Source: Methylobacterium sp. E-065 (GTDB lineage: Bacteria; Pseudomonadota; Alphaproteobacteria; Rhizobiales; Beijerinckiaceae). From it: DNA of 54,032 bases. Positions 47,427-54,032 of this stretch are shown piece after piece. How positions within the stretch are numbered: the stretch's first letter is position 1; each line of letters begins with the position of its first letter. Made by a program: the position numbers and the translations under genes. The notes below the pieces were generated by a model, which saw only the letters and a list, made by a program, of their open reading frames with translations, did no database searches and was not told where the DNA came from. Location: the NCBI RefSeq assembly GCF_022829605.1, contig NZ_JAKSYD010000020.1, positions 1-54,032 on the forward strand, written 5' to 3'.

Positions 47427-48566
47427 ATGCCCCCGTCTCCCGCCTATATCGACCCCGCCACCGGGGCGACCTACCCGATCGAGACGCCGCGCTGGCGCTC
47501 GGAGAGAGGCGGGCCGCTAATGATCACCGACCTGCCGGGGATCGGCCGGGCCGAGATCGAAACGGCCGAGCGCTCGCTCTGGCGCTACGCCGCCGCGCTG
47601 CCGGTGGCGGTCTCCGATCCGGTGACCCTCGGGGAGGGCTGCACCCCGCTGGTGCGCCGGCCCTGGCGGGGCGGCCACGCGCATTTCAAACTCGAATGGT
47701 TCGCGCCCTCGGGCAGCTTCAAGGATCGGGGCGCGTCCGTGATGCTGTCGATCCTGCGCCAGCAGGGTGTCGACGCGGTGCTGGAGGATTCCTCCGGCAA
47801 CGGCGGCGCCGCGGTGGCGACCTATGCGGCGGCGGCCGGGATGCGGGCCAAGATCCTGGTCCCGGCCTCGACCTCGCCGGCCAAGACCGTGCAGATGCGG
47901 GCCGCCGGTGCCGAGGTCGAGCTGATCCCCGGCACCCGCCAGGACACCGCCGACGCGGCCGTGCGACAGGCGGATTCGATCTTTTACGCCAGCCACAATT
48001 GGCAGGCGCATTTCCTCCAGGGCACCAAGACGCTGGCCTACGAGCTGTGGGAGGATCTGGGGTTTTCCGCGCCCGACGCCGTGATCATCCCCTGCGGGGC
48101 GGGCAGCAACATCCTCGGCTGCGATATCGGCTTCTCGGAGCTGCTGCGCCGGGGCGCCATCGCCCGCCTGCCGCGGCTCTACGCGGTGCAGCCGGTCCAT
48201 TGCGCGCCCCTGCATGCGGGCTTCGAGGCCGGCGCGGAGGATTTCGTGCCGGTCACCCCGCGCCCGACGCTGGCCGAGGGCGCCTCGATCGCCCAGCCGG
48301 TCCGTGGCCGCGCGGTGCTGGCGGCGCTCCGCCGCTCCGGCGGCGGCACCGTGGCGGTCTCCGAGGCGGCGATCGAGGCGGCTCTGATGGAGCTCGCCCG
48401 GTCGGGCCTCTACGTCGAGCCGACCTGCGCCATGGCGGCAGCCGCGCTCACCGACCTGACCGCACGCGGCGCGATCCGGCCCGACGAGACCACCGTGGTG
48501 GTGCTCACCGGCACCGGCATCAAGGCGACGCCGCGCATCGCCGAACTTTTGGGTGTTGCCCCGTGA
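47427..48566 (+). CDS. PLP-dependent threonine-synthase-fold enzyme
   Basis: A 379-residue fold-type II PLP enzyme. PLP Lys99 sits in EWFAPSGSFKDRGASVML, followed by EDSSGNGGAAVATYAA and PCGAGSNILGCDIGF. It resembles threonine synthases but is smaller and lacks the ThrC N-terminus; a true thrC is at 15419. Within this cluster it could be a hydroxyaspartate or other beta-hydroxy-amino-acid dehydratase, which is inference. ATG 47427 has GGAAG upstream; earlier in-frame Mets lack a ribosome site. Confidence 0.85.
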   Translation: MPPSPAYIDPATGATYPIETPRWRSERGGPLMITDLPGIGRAEIETAERSLWRYAAALPVAVSDPVTLGEGCTPLVRRPWRGGHAHFKLEWFAPSGSFKDRGASVMLSILRQQGVDAVLEDSSGNGGAAVATYAAAAGMRAKILVPASTSPAKTVQMRAAGAEVELIPGTRQDTADAAVRQADSIFYASHNWQAHFLQGTKTLAYELWEDLGFSAPDAVIIPCGAGSNILGCDIGFSELLRRGAIARLPRLYAVQPVHCAPLHAGFEAGAEDFVPVTPRPTLAEGASIAQPVRGRAVLAALRRSGGGTVAVSEAAIEAALMELARSGLYVEPTCAMAAAALTDLTARGAIRPDETTVVVLTGTGIKATPRIAELLGVAP

Positions 48567-48577
48567 GCCGCTGACGG

Positions 48578-48691
48578 GACTAGAGCCGTGCCCGATCGCG
48601 CCGCACTCGAGCACGGCTCCAAGTCTTTGTTTTGGCGCGCTTTCTTTCGCCGAACCGGTGTCCACTTCGGCGGAAAACGCTCTAGCGAACC
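48578..48691 (+). repeat. Family B palindromic repeat, copy 3
   Basis: AGAGCCGTGC...GCACGGCTC forms hairpin 1. CCAAGTCTTTGTTTTGGCG, then GCCGAACCGGTGTCCACTTC with GGCGGAAAACGCTCTAG complete it. It lies between the PLP-enzyme gene and the next gene of the cluster, 30 bases before a strong AGGAGG ribosome site. Confidence 0.78.
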
Positions 48692-48719
48692 ATAACCGCG
48701 ACGACCAGGAGGAAAACCC

Positions 48720-49841
48720 ATGCGCAACAACATCCCCGCCAGCGTCGGCATGTCGGTCGAGGACGTCGACACCCCCTGCCTGCTGGTCGATCTCGATGCC
48801 CTCGAGCGCAACATCGACAAGCTCGGCGGCTTCATGAAGGAGCGCGGCCTGCGCCACCGGGCGCACGCCAAGACCCACAAGTCCTCCGACATCGCCGTGA
48901 TGCAGATCGAGCGGGGCGGCGCCTGCGGGGTCTGCTGCCAGAAGGTCAGCGAGGCCGAGGCGCTGGTCAGCGCCGGCATCCGCGACGTGCTGGTCTCCAA
49001 CCAAGTGACCGCGCCCCGGAAGATCGAGCGCCTCGCGGCGCTGGCCAAGCGGGCGCGGGTGCTGGTCTGCGTCGACGACCTCGGCAATGTCGACGACCTC
49101 TCGGCAGCGGCGGTTCAGTACGGCGTCACCCTCGAAGCCCTCGTGGAGATCGATGTCGGCGCCGGCCGCTGCGGCGTCGCGCCGGGCGAGCCCGCCGTCG
49201 CCATCGCCAAGCGCATCGCGGCGGCGCCGGGGCTGAGCTTCGCCGGCCTGCAGGCCTACCAGGGCAAGGCCCAGCACGTGCGCGATTTCGGCGAGCGCAA
49301 GGCCCTGATCCAGACGGCGATCGACGAGACCAAGCGCACCGTCGACCTGCTCAAGGCCGAGGGCCTCGACTGCGCCATCGTGGCGGGGGCCGGGACCGGC
49401 AGCTTCGCGATGGAAGGCGGCAGCGGCGTCTACAACGAGCTGCAATGCGGCTCCTACGTCTTCATGGACGCGGACTACCAGCGGGTGAAGGACGCCGAGG
49501 GCCGGCCAATCACCGATTTCGAGAACAGCCTGTTCATCTACACGGCGATCATGAGCAAGGCGAAGACGGACGTCGCGATCTGCGACGCCGGCTTGAAGGC
49601 CCAGAGCATCGACAGCGGCCTGCCCCTGGTGTTCGGCCGGAATGATGTCGAATACATCAAGTGCTCGGACGAGCACGGGGTGCTGAGCGATCCCGGCAAC
49701 GTGCTCAAGCTCAACGAGCGTCTGAAGCTGATCCCCGGCCATTGCGACCCGACGGTCAACGTCTACGACTGGTATGTCGGCGTGCGGAACGGCCGGGTCG
49801 AGGCGATCTGGCCGGTCACCGCCCGCGGCATGACGTTGTAA
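48720..49841 (+). CDS. DSD1-family PLP aldolase (D-threonine aldolase / 3-hydroxyaspartate aldolase type)
   Basis: A 373-residue fold-type III enzyme. DTPCLLVDLDALERNI starts the alanine-racemase-like barrel. The PLP Lys is K51 in RAHAKTHKSSD. The metal pair His341/Asp343 in IPGHCDPTVN is where D-threonine aldolases bind a divalent cation. The family splits D-threonine or D-threo-hydroxyaspartate and runs the reverse condensation of glycine with an aldehyde. It is the family of BhcC of the beta-hydroxyaspartate cycle. AGGAGG before the ATG is strong. Confidence 0.9.
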   Translation: MRNNIPASVGMSVEDVDTPCLLVDLDALERNIDKLGGFMKERGLRHRAHAKTHKSSDIAVMQIERGGACGVCCQKVSEAEALVSAGIRDVLVSNQVTAPRKIERLAALAKRARVLVCVDDLGNVDDLSAAAVQYGVTLEALVEIDVGAGRCGVAPGEPAVAIAKRIAAAPGLSFAGLQAYQGKAQHVRDFGERKALIQTAIDETKRTVDLLKAEGLDCAIVAGAGTGSFAMEGGSGVYNELQCGSYVFMDADYQRVKDAEGRPITDFENSLFIYTAIMSKAKTDVAICDAGLKAQSIDSGLPLVFGRNDVEYIKCSDEHGVLSDPGNVLKLNERLKLIPGHCDPTVNVYDWYVGVRNGRVEAIWPVTARGMTL

Positions 49842-49966
49842 GGGGATTCCAAAGGGCCTCGGCCCTTTGGCGGGGTGTCGGGGCAGGGCCCCGACGCTGG
49901 GGCTTTGGCCAACAGCAGGGCTCTGCCCTGCACGCGCGAAAGGTCTCGACCTTTCGAAACCATGAC
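49842..49966 (+). repeat. Family A multi-hairpin repeat, copy 6
   Basis: A complete element: GGATTCCAAAGGGCCTCGGC closing on CCTTTGG, GGGGCAGGGCCCC, GGGGCTTTGGCC, CAGGGCTCTGCCCTG, CGAAAGGTCTCGACCTTTCG, then GAAACC. It starts at the base after the aldolase stop and ends a few bases before the ribosome site of the next gene. Confidence 0.8.
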
Positions 49967-49985
49967 TTGGGAGGTGCTTGAATCC

Positions 49986-50924
49986 ATGCGCTTCATCTCG
50001 GAAGAGGAATCCGCCGCGCTGGTCGATCACGCCATGGCGTTCGACGCGGCCCGGGAGGCGCTGATCGCCGCGGTGGCACCGGGCACCACCCTGTTCCCGG
50101 CGGTGCTCGGCCATGGCTCGGAGCCGACCAACCGGTTCTCGATCAAGTCGGGGGCGAGCACCGACTATGCCGGCCTGAAGGTCGGCTCGTTCTGGCCCGG
50201 CAACCCGGAGCGGGGCCTGCCGCGGCACAATTCGGTGATCCTGCTGTTCGATCAGGCCGTCGGCCGGGTCGATACGGTGATCGAGGCGGGCCGCGTCAAC
50301 GCCTACCGCACGGCCGCCGCCGACGCGGTGGCGGCGAGCGTGCTGGCCCGGCCGGATTCGGCGGTGCTGGCCGTGTTCGGGGCCGGCAACCAGGCCGAGT
50401 TCGAGGCCGCGGCGCTGGCCCGGGTGCTGCCGATCAAGACCGTGCTGGTGGTCGCCCGGGATTCCGCGAAGGTCGCGGGCTTTGCCGAGCGTCTGGCGCG
50501 GCAGGGGGCGTCCGGGCTCGACGTGCGGGCGGCCTCGCCGCAGGAGGCCTGCGAAGCGGCCGACGTGATCGTCACGGCGACGCCGGCCCGCGCGCCGCTG
50601 TTCGAGGCCGCCTGGGTCCGACCCGGCACGCATGTCGCCGCCATGGGCGTGGACGCCAAGGGCAAGCAGGAGCTGCCCCCCGCGCTGCTGGAGCGGGCCC
50701 GCCTGTTCTGCGACCTGCCGGAGCAGTCGCGCACCATCGGCGAGTTCCAGCATGCCTCCGCGCAGGCTCAGGCGGGCCTGCGGGCGATCGGCGACGTGCT
50801 CCGGAGCGGGGAGGGGGGCCGGACCGATCCGGCCGAGATCACGGTGTTCGATTCCTCCGGCATCGCCCTGCAGGACCTGACCATCGCCCGGGCGATCCTC
50901 GCCAAAGCCGACGCGCGCTTGTAG
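49986..50924 (+). CDS. Ornithine cyclodeaminase / mu-crystallin family protein (iminosuccinate reductase-like)
   Basis: A 312-residue NAD(P)-binding protein of the OCD/Mu-crystallin superfamily. The N-terminal substrate domain has FSIKSGASTDYAGLKVGSFWPGN. The Rossmann motif is AVFGAGNQAEFEAAAL, followed by ADVIVTATPARAPLFEA and VAAMGVDAKGKQELP. BhcD iminosuccinate reductases are in this superfamily, and its neighbour is of the BhcC family, so imine reduction to aspartate is plausible but unproven. GGGAGG ten bases upstream supports ATG 49986. Confidence 0.87.
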   Translation: MRFISEEESAALVDHAMAFDAAREALIAAVAPGTTLFPAVLGHGSEPTNRFSIKSGASTDYAGLKVGSFWPGNPERGLPRHNSVILLFDQAVGRVDTVIEAGRVNAYRTAAADAVAASVLARPDSAVLAVFGAGNQAEFEAAALARVLPIKTVLVVARDSAKVAGFAERLARQGASGLDVRAASPQEACEAADVIVTATPARAPLFEAAWVRPGTHVAAMGVDAKGKQELPPALLERARLFCDLPEQSRTIGEFQHASAQAQAGLRAIGDVLRSGEGGRTDPAEITVFDSSGIALQDLTIARAILAKADARL

Positions 50925-50972
50925 GGGAGGCCGGCGCCGGCCCTCCCCCGCCCCGGCGGAGGAGGGAAGCGC

Positions 50973-51761
50973 ATGCAGGACCGGCAGATCCGGGTGATCG
51001 GCATCGGCACGGGCGATCCCGAGCACCTGACCCTGCAGGCGGTGCGGGCGCTCGCCGATGTCGACGCGGTGTTCGTCCTCGACAAGCGCGCCGAGACCGC
51101 CGACCTCGTGGAGACCCGCCGCCGGATCTGCGCCGCGCATATCCGAACCCCCCACCGGCTCGTCACCGTGGACGACCCGCCCCGGGAGCGCCGCCCGGCC
51201 GATTACGGCAGCACCGTCGAGGCGTGGCACGCGGCCCGGGCCGAGCGGCTGGAGGCGGCCTTCGCGGCTCATCTCGGGGCAGGGCAGGTGGGGGCGATCC
51301 TGGCCTGGGGTGATCCCACCCTCTACGACAGCATCCTGCGCATCCTCGACCGGATCGCCGCGAACGGGCGCATCGCCCTCACCCGCACGGTGATCCCCGG
51401 CCTGTCGAGCGTGCAGGTGCTCGCAGCCCGCCACGGGGTGCCGCTGAACGGCATCGGCGGATCGGTGCTGATCACCACCGGCCGCCGCCTCGCCGCGGGC
51501 TGGCCGGCGGATGCCGAGAGCGTCGTGGTGATGCTCGACGGCGACCCGACCTTCGGCCATCTCGACCCGGACCTGACGATCCACTGGGGCGCCTATCTCG
51601 GCAGCCCGGACGAGATCCTGATGGCCGGCCGGCTGGGCAGCGTGGGCGACGCGATTCGCCGGGTCCGCGCCGAGGCCCGCACCCGCCACGGCTGGATCAT
51701 GGACATCTACCTGCTGCGCCGTGACCGTGCCGCCACGGACAGCGACGACGGGCTCCGCTAG
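50973..51761 (+). CDS. cobF: Precorrin-6A synthase (deacetylating)
   Basis: A 262-residue tetrapyrrole methylase. VIGIGTGDPEHLTLQAVRAL is the glycine-rich first strand. VDAVFVLDKR, ILAWGDPTLYDSIL and TVIPGLSSVQVLAARHGVPL are typical of CobF, which methylates C1 of precorrin-5 with loss of acetate in the aerobic cobalamin pathway. No other cob gene is in the window. GGAGGAGGG precedes the ATG. It is 48 bases after the OCD gene and may share its transcript. Confidence 0.94.
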   Translation: MQDRQIRVIGIGTGDPEHLTLQAVRALADVDAVFVLDKRAETADLVETRRRICAAHIRTPHRLVTVDDPPRERRPADYGSTVEAWHAARAERLEAAFAAHLGAGQVGAILAWGDPTLYDSILRILDRIAANGRIALTRTVIPGLSSVQVLAARHGVPLNGIGGSVLITTGRRLAAGWPADAESVVVMLDGDPTFGHLDPDLTIHWGAYLGSPDEILMAGRLGSVGDAIRRVRAEARTRHGWIMDIYLLRRDRAATDSDDGLR

Positions 51762-51786
51762 AGGGCGCTTCCACCGCGCGACAATC

Positions 51787-51928
51787 CTGGATTCGAAAGG
51801 TCGAGACCTTTCGCGGGTGCAGGGCAGGGCCCTGCTGTCTGGCTTCGCCCGATGTCGAGCGAAGCTCGATGTCGGGGCACCGCCCCGACACCCCGCCAAA
51901 GGGCCTCGGCCCTTTGGGATCCCGGGAC
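51787..51928 (-). repeat. Family A multi-hairpin repeat, copy 7 (reverse orientation)
   Basis: Read on the - strand it has the same order: GATCCCAAAGGG with CCCTTTGGCGGG, GTGTCGGGGC...GCCCCGACA, a middle with two hairpins, then CAGGGCCCTGCCCTG and CGAAAGGTCTCGACCTTTCG. It fills the gap between cobF and the helicase gene. Confidence 0.8.
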
Positions 51929-51959
51929 CGCGTGCGACCGGGCTAGGGCGAAGACGGGC

Positions 51960-53699
51960 ATGCCACGACCTGAGCAGGGATTGCACCTGCGGGACTATCA
52001 GCGCGCCAGCCTCGACGCGCTTACGGCGGCCTGGGCGCAGGGCGGGGCGGACGAGGCGGCCCCCGGCCACCTGATCGTGCTGCCCACCGGCGCCGGCAAG
52101 TCGCTCGTGATCGCGGCCCTGGCCCGGGAGACCCTGGCCGAGACCCCCCTCGCCCGGGTCGTGATCGTCACCCACAGCCGCGAGCTCGTCGCCCAGAATT
52201 TCTCCGAACTCACCCGCGCCTGGCCGGAGGCGCCGGCCGGGATTTTTTCCGCCGGGCTCGGACGGCGGGAGGCCGGCGCGCAGGTGCTGGTCTGCGGCAT
52301 CCAGTCGGTGGCCGAACGGCTCGACGCGGTGGGGCCGCGCGACCTCGTGATCGTCGACGAGGCCCACCTGATCCCCCGCGCCGCGGAAACACGCTACGGC
52401 CGCTTCCTGGCGGGCCTGCGGGCGCGCAGGCCCGGGATGCGGGTGGCGGGCTTCACCGCGACCCCCTACCGGCTCGATTCCGGCCGGCTCGACGAAGGGG
52501 CGCAAAGACTGTTCTCCGGCATCGCCTACGAGGCCGATACCTTCACGCTGATCCGGCAGGGGTTTCTGGCGCCCCTCGTCTCCAAGGCGACGCTGACCCA
52601 GCTCGACGTCTCGGGGGTCGGCCGGCGCGCGGGCGACTACATCCCGGGGGAGCTGGAGGCGGCGGTCAACCGCGACGCGATCACCCGGGCGGCGGTCGCG
52701 GAACTCGCGGAATACGGGCGCGGGCGCCGGGCCTGGCTCGCCTTCTGCGCCGGGCTCGCCCATGCGGAGGCCGTGCGCGACGCGGTGCGGGCGGAGGGTT
52801 ACCCGTGTGAGACCGTCTCGGGCGAGACGCCCCGCCGGGAGCGCGACCGGATCGTCGCCGCCTTCCGGGCCGGAACAATCCGCTGCCTGACCTCGGTCGG
52901 CGTGCTGGGCACCGGCTTCAACGTCCCCGAGGTCGATCTCGTGGCGCTGCTGCGCCCGACCCGCAGCACCGGCCTCTACGTCCAGCAGGTCGGCCGGGCC
53001 CTGCGCTGCGCCCCCGGCAAGACCGATGCGCTGATCCTCGATTATGCCGGGCTGGTGCGGATGCATGGTCCGGTGGATGCGGTGACGGTCCGGAGCGCCG
53101 GAGAGGTCCAGAGCCAGCTGCTCGGCGGGGCAGGGGGCCCGCGCGCCAAGCCCTGCCCCGGCTGCGGCGCCCTGATTCCGCTGAACGCCTCGACCTGCGA
53201 GCCCTGCTGGACCGAGCCGGAGGCGGACGCGGAGATGGATGCCCCGCACGACGCCGCGGCCGACGACGAGCTGCCGATCCTGTCGGCCGATCCCGGCGCG
53301 CGCGGCAACGGACCGTCCGGCCCTGCCCCGGAGCCGGACGAGGCATGGCCTGACGCCCCCTGGCATCCGGTCACGACCCTGAGCCTGGAGGCCGCGCCGG
53401 ACGGGCTCGATCTCGTGCTCGGCTGGCGCGATGGCGCCACGGACGCCGTTTGGTCCGTGCGCCTGCGCCCCGAGGGGCGCGGCTACGAGCGCGAGAAGGC
53501 GGTGCAGTGGTGGCGCGGCCTAGGCGGCGGCCGGGACGCGCCCATGAGGACCGCCGGGTTCCTGGACCGGGCCGATCGCCTGACCCGACCGGCGGCGATC
53601 CGGATCCGGCCGGGCCGGCTGACGGAGCAGATCGAGTGCCGGGCAGGGGACGGACGGATCCTCGGCGATACCCGTCGGCGGGCTGGATCGGCCGCCTGA
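51960..53699 (+). CDS. DEAH-box superfamily 2 helicase with zinc ribbon
   Basis: A 579-residue SF2 helicase. Q/Ia region LRDYQRASLDAL, motif I PTGAGKS at residues 42-48, Ia THSRELV, II DEAH at 133-136, III FTATP, IV-V TSVGVLGTGFNVP and VI QQVGRALR are all present. A CxxC-x11-CxxC zinc ribbon (CPGCGALIPLNASTCEPC) and a C-terminal domain of about 150 residues without a known family follow. It resembles phage/plasmid-type and RecQ-like solitary helicases. The start is ATG 51960; the frame extends upstream into repeat A. Confidence 0.9.
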   Translation: MPRPEQGLHLRDYQRASLDALTAAWAQGGADEAAPGHLIVLPTGAGKSLVIAALARETLAETPLARVVIVTHSRELVAQNFSELTRAWPEAPAGIFSAGLGRREAGAQVLVCGIQSVAERLDAVGPRDLVIVDEAHLIPRAAETRYGRFLAGLRARRPGMRVAGFTATPYRLDSGRLDEGAQRLFSGIAYEADTFTLIRQGFLAPLVSKATLTQLDVSGVGRRAGDYIPGELEAAVNRDAITRAAVAELAEYGRGRRAWLAFCAGLAHAEAVRDAVRAEGYPCETVSGETPRRERDRIVAAFRAGTIRCLTSVGVLGTGFNVPEVDLVALLRPTRSTGLYVQQVGRALRCAPGKTDALILDYAGLVRMHGPVDAVTVRSAGEVQSQLLGGAGGPRAKPCPGCGALIPLNASTCEPCWTEPEADAEMDAPHDAAADDELPILSADPGARGNGPSGPAPEPDEAWPDAPWHPVTTLSLEAAPDGLDLVLGWRDGATDAVWSVRLRPEGRGYEREKAVQWWRGLGGGRDAPMRTAGFLDRADRLTRPAAIRIRPGRLTEQIECRAGDGRILGDTRRRAGSAA

Positions 53700-54032
53700 C
53701 ACGGGTCCCGGTCGATGCGTTGCGCGCGTTATGACGGTGGGGAGGCAGCAAGGAACCGCAACCGAAGCGTCTGGATGGAAGCCGCATGCGAGGCCACCCC
53801 TTCGACACGCGCGTCATCGTCCCCGCGCGCCTTTCGGCGCCGGGGGCATGGCCCAAGAGAGACAACACGAGGGACGCGGGACGCCGCGGGGACCCAGGTG
53901 TCGGCCAAGTAACGCGCGGGATCCGGTCCCCGCGGCGCCCGCGGCATCGACCGGGCATCGCCCCCGGCCGGTGCCGTCTTTCTCGTCGCGGTGTCTCCGA
54001 CGTCCCGATCCTGCGACTCCCCGTTAGCGGTC
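53700..54032. other. Terminal region, no gene seen
   Basis: 333 bases follow the helicase stop to the window edge. Short open frames on both strands have no family support, no ribosome site and no signal peptide. Nothing else is recognised. Confidence 0.5.

Noticed and set aside
47427..48566. Calling the PLP enzyme a second threonine synthase
   Set aside because: It lacks the ThrC N-terminal domain, is about 90 residues shorter and sits in an amino-acid cleavage cluster; only the fold is assigned.
47517..53366. A 1949-codon open frame on the - strand
   Set aside because: It is antisense to five well-supported genes and runs through three repeats. Its composition (Arg, Gly, Ala, His-rich) is what the complement of high-GC codons gives, and no domain is visible.

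Overview
The window is high-GC DNA that reads like a chromosomal segment of a Hyphomicrobiales alphaproteobacterium, most likely Methylobacterium or a close relative. This is inferred from the families present (DUF5872, DUF1127, GCG_CRPN-type small secreted proteins, an Omp25-like barrel, a ThrC/M16 peptidase pair, a long UvrA, a tandem glycine riboswitch before a DadA-like gene) and from codon use. No methylotrophy gene, rRNA, tRNA, CRISPR array, phage or complete insertion sequence was seen. About 50 protein genes are supported. Many very long open frames are antisense shadows caused by GC bias and were left out.

Layout. 1-5 kb: end of an outer-membrane barrel, a Lys-rich DUF5872 protein, an SDR, small secreted proteins and a ClpP-like periplasmic protein. 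4.8-8.5 kb: an MDR oxidoreductase, a Crp/Fnr regulator with a perfect palindrome in its leader, and a chemoreceptor. 8.8-10.8 kb: a single-domain globin, a coiled-coil protein and a degenerate ferredoxin-reductase-like protein, resembling a split flavohemoglobin. 10.8-16.8 kb: a membrane PAS-GGDEF-EAL protein with altered catalytic motifs, an M16 peptidase and threonine synthase. 18.3-21.5 kb: the pyrimidine-ring-cleavage operon rutABCD. 21.5-27.3 kb: four glycosyltransferases, a hexapeptide acetyltransferase and a His-rich PadR repressor with a clear inverted-repeat operator; the distal part is AT-richer and ends in about 780 bp without a recognisable gene. 28.1-31.8 kb: an M20 amidohydrolase, trmFO and small proteins. 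31.9-38 kb: an HtrA-like protein lacking its catalytic triad, an outer-membrane protein and uvrA. 38-45.6 kb: an orphan ParD-like antitoxin with a probable parE relic, a cupin/MDR pair opposite an HxlR regulator, a NIT-domain chemoreceptor, DoxX, a GST and small membrane proteins. 45.7-51.8 kb: a tandem glycine riboswitch followed on the same strand by a D-amino-acid dehydrogenase-like flavoenzyme, a threonine-synthase-fold PLP enzyme, a DSD1/D-threonine aldolase-type PLP enzyme, an ornithine-cyclodeaminase-family protein and cobF. 52-53.7 kb: a DEAH helicase.

Two genome-level patterns stand out. First, a modular multi-hairpin intergenic repeat (family A, about 60-160 bp) occurs seven times, mostly just after gene ends. 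A second palindromic repeat (family B) occurs three times, and a third element (C) occurs once between thrC and the peptidase gene. Second, the glycine-riboswitch cluster pairs homologues of two beta-hydroxyaspartate-cycle enzyme families (3-hydroxyaspartate aldolase and iminosuccinate reductase) with a possible glycine or D-amino-acid oxidising flavoenzyme. This suggests a glycine/glyoxylate assimilation or detoxification route and is the best candidate here for an undescribed system.
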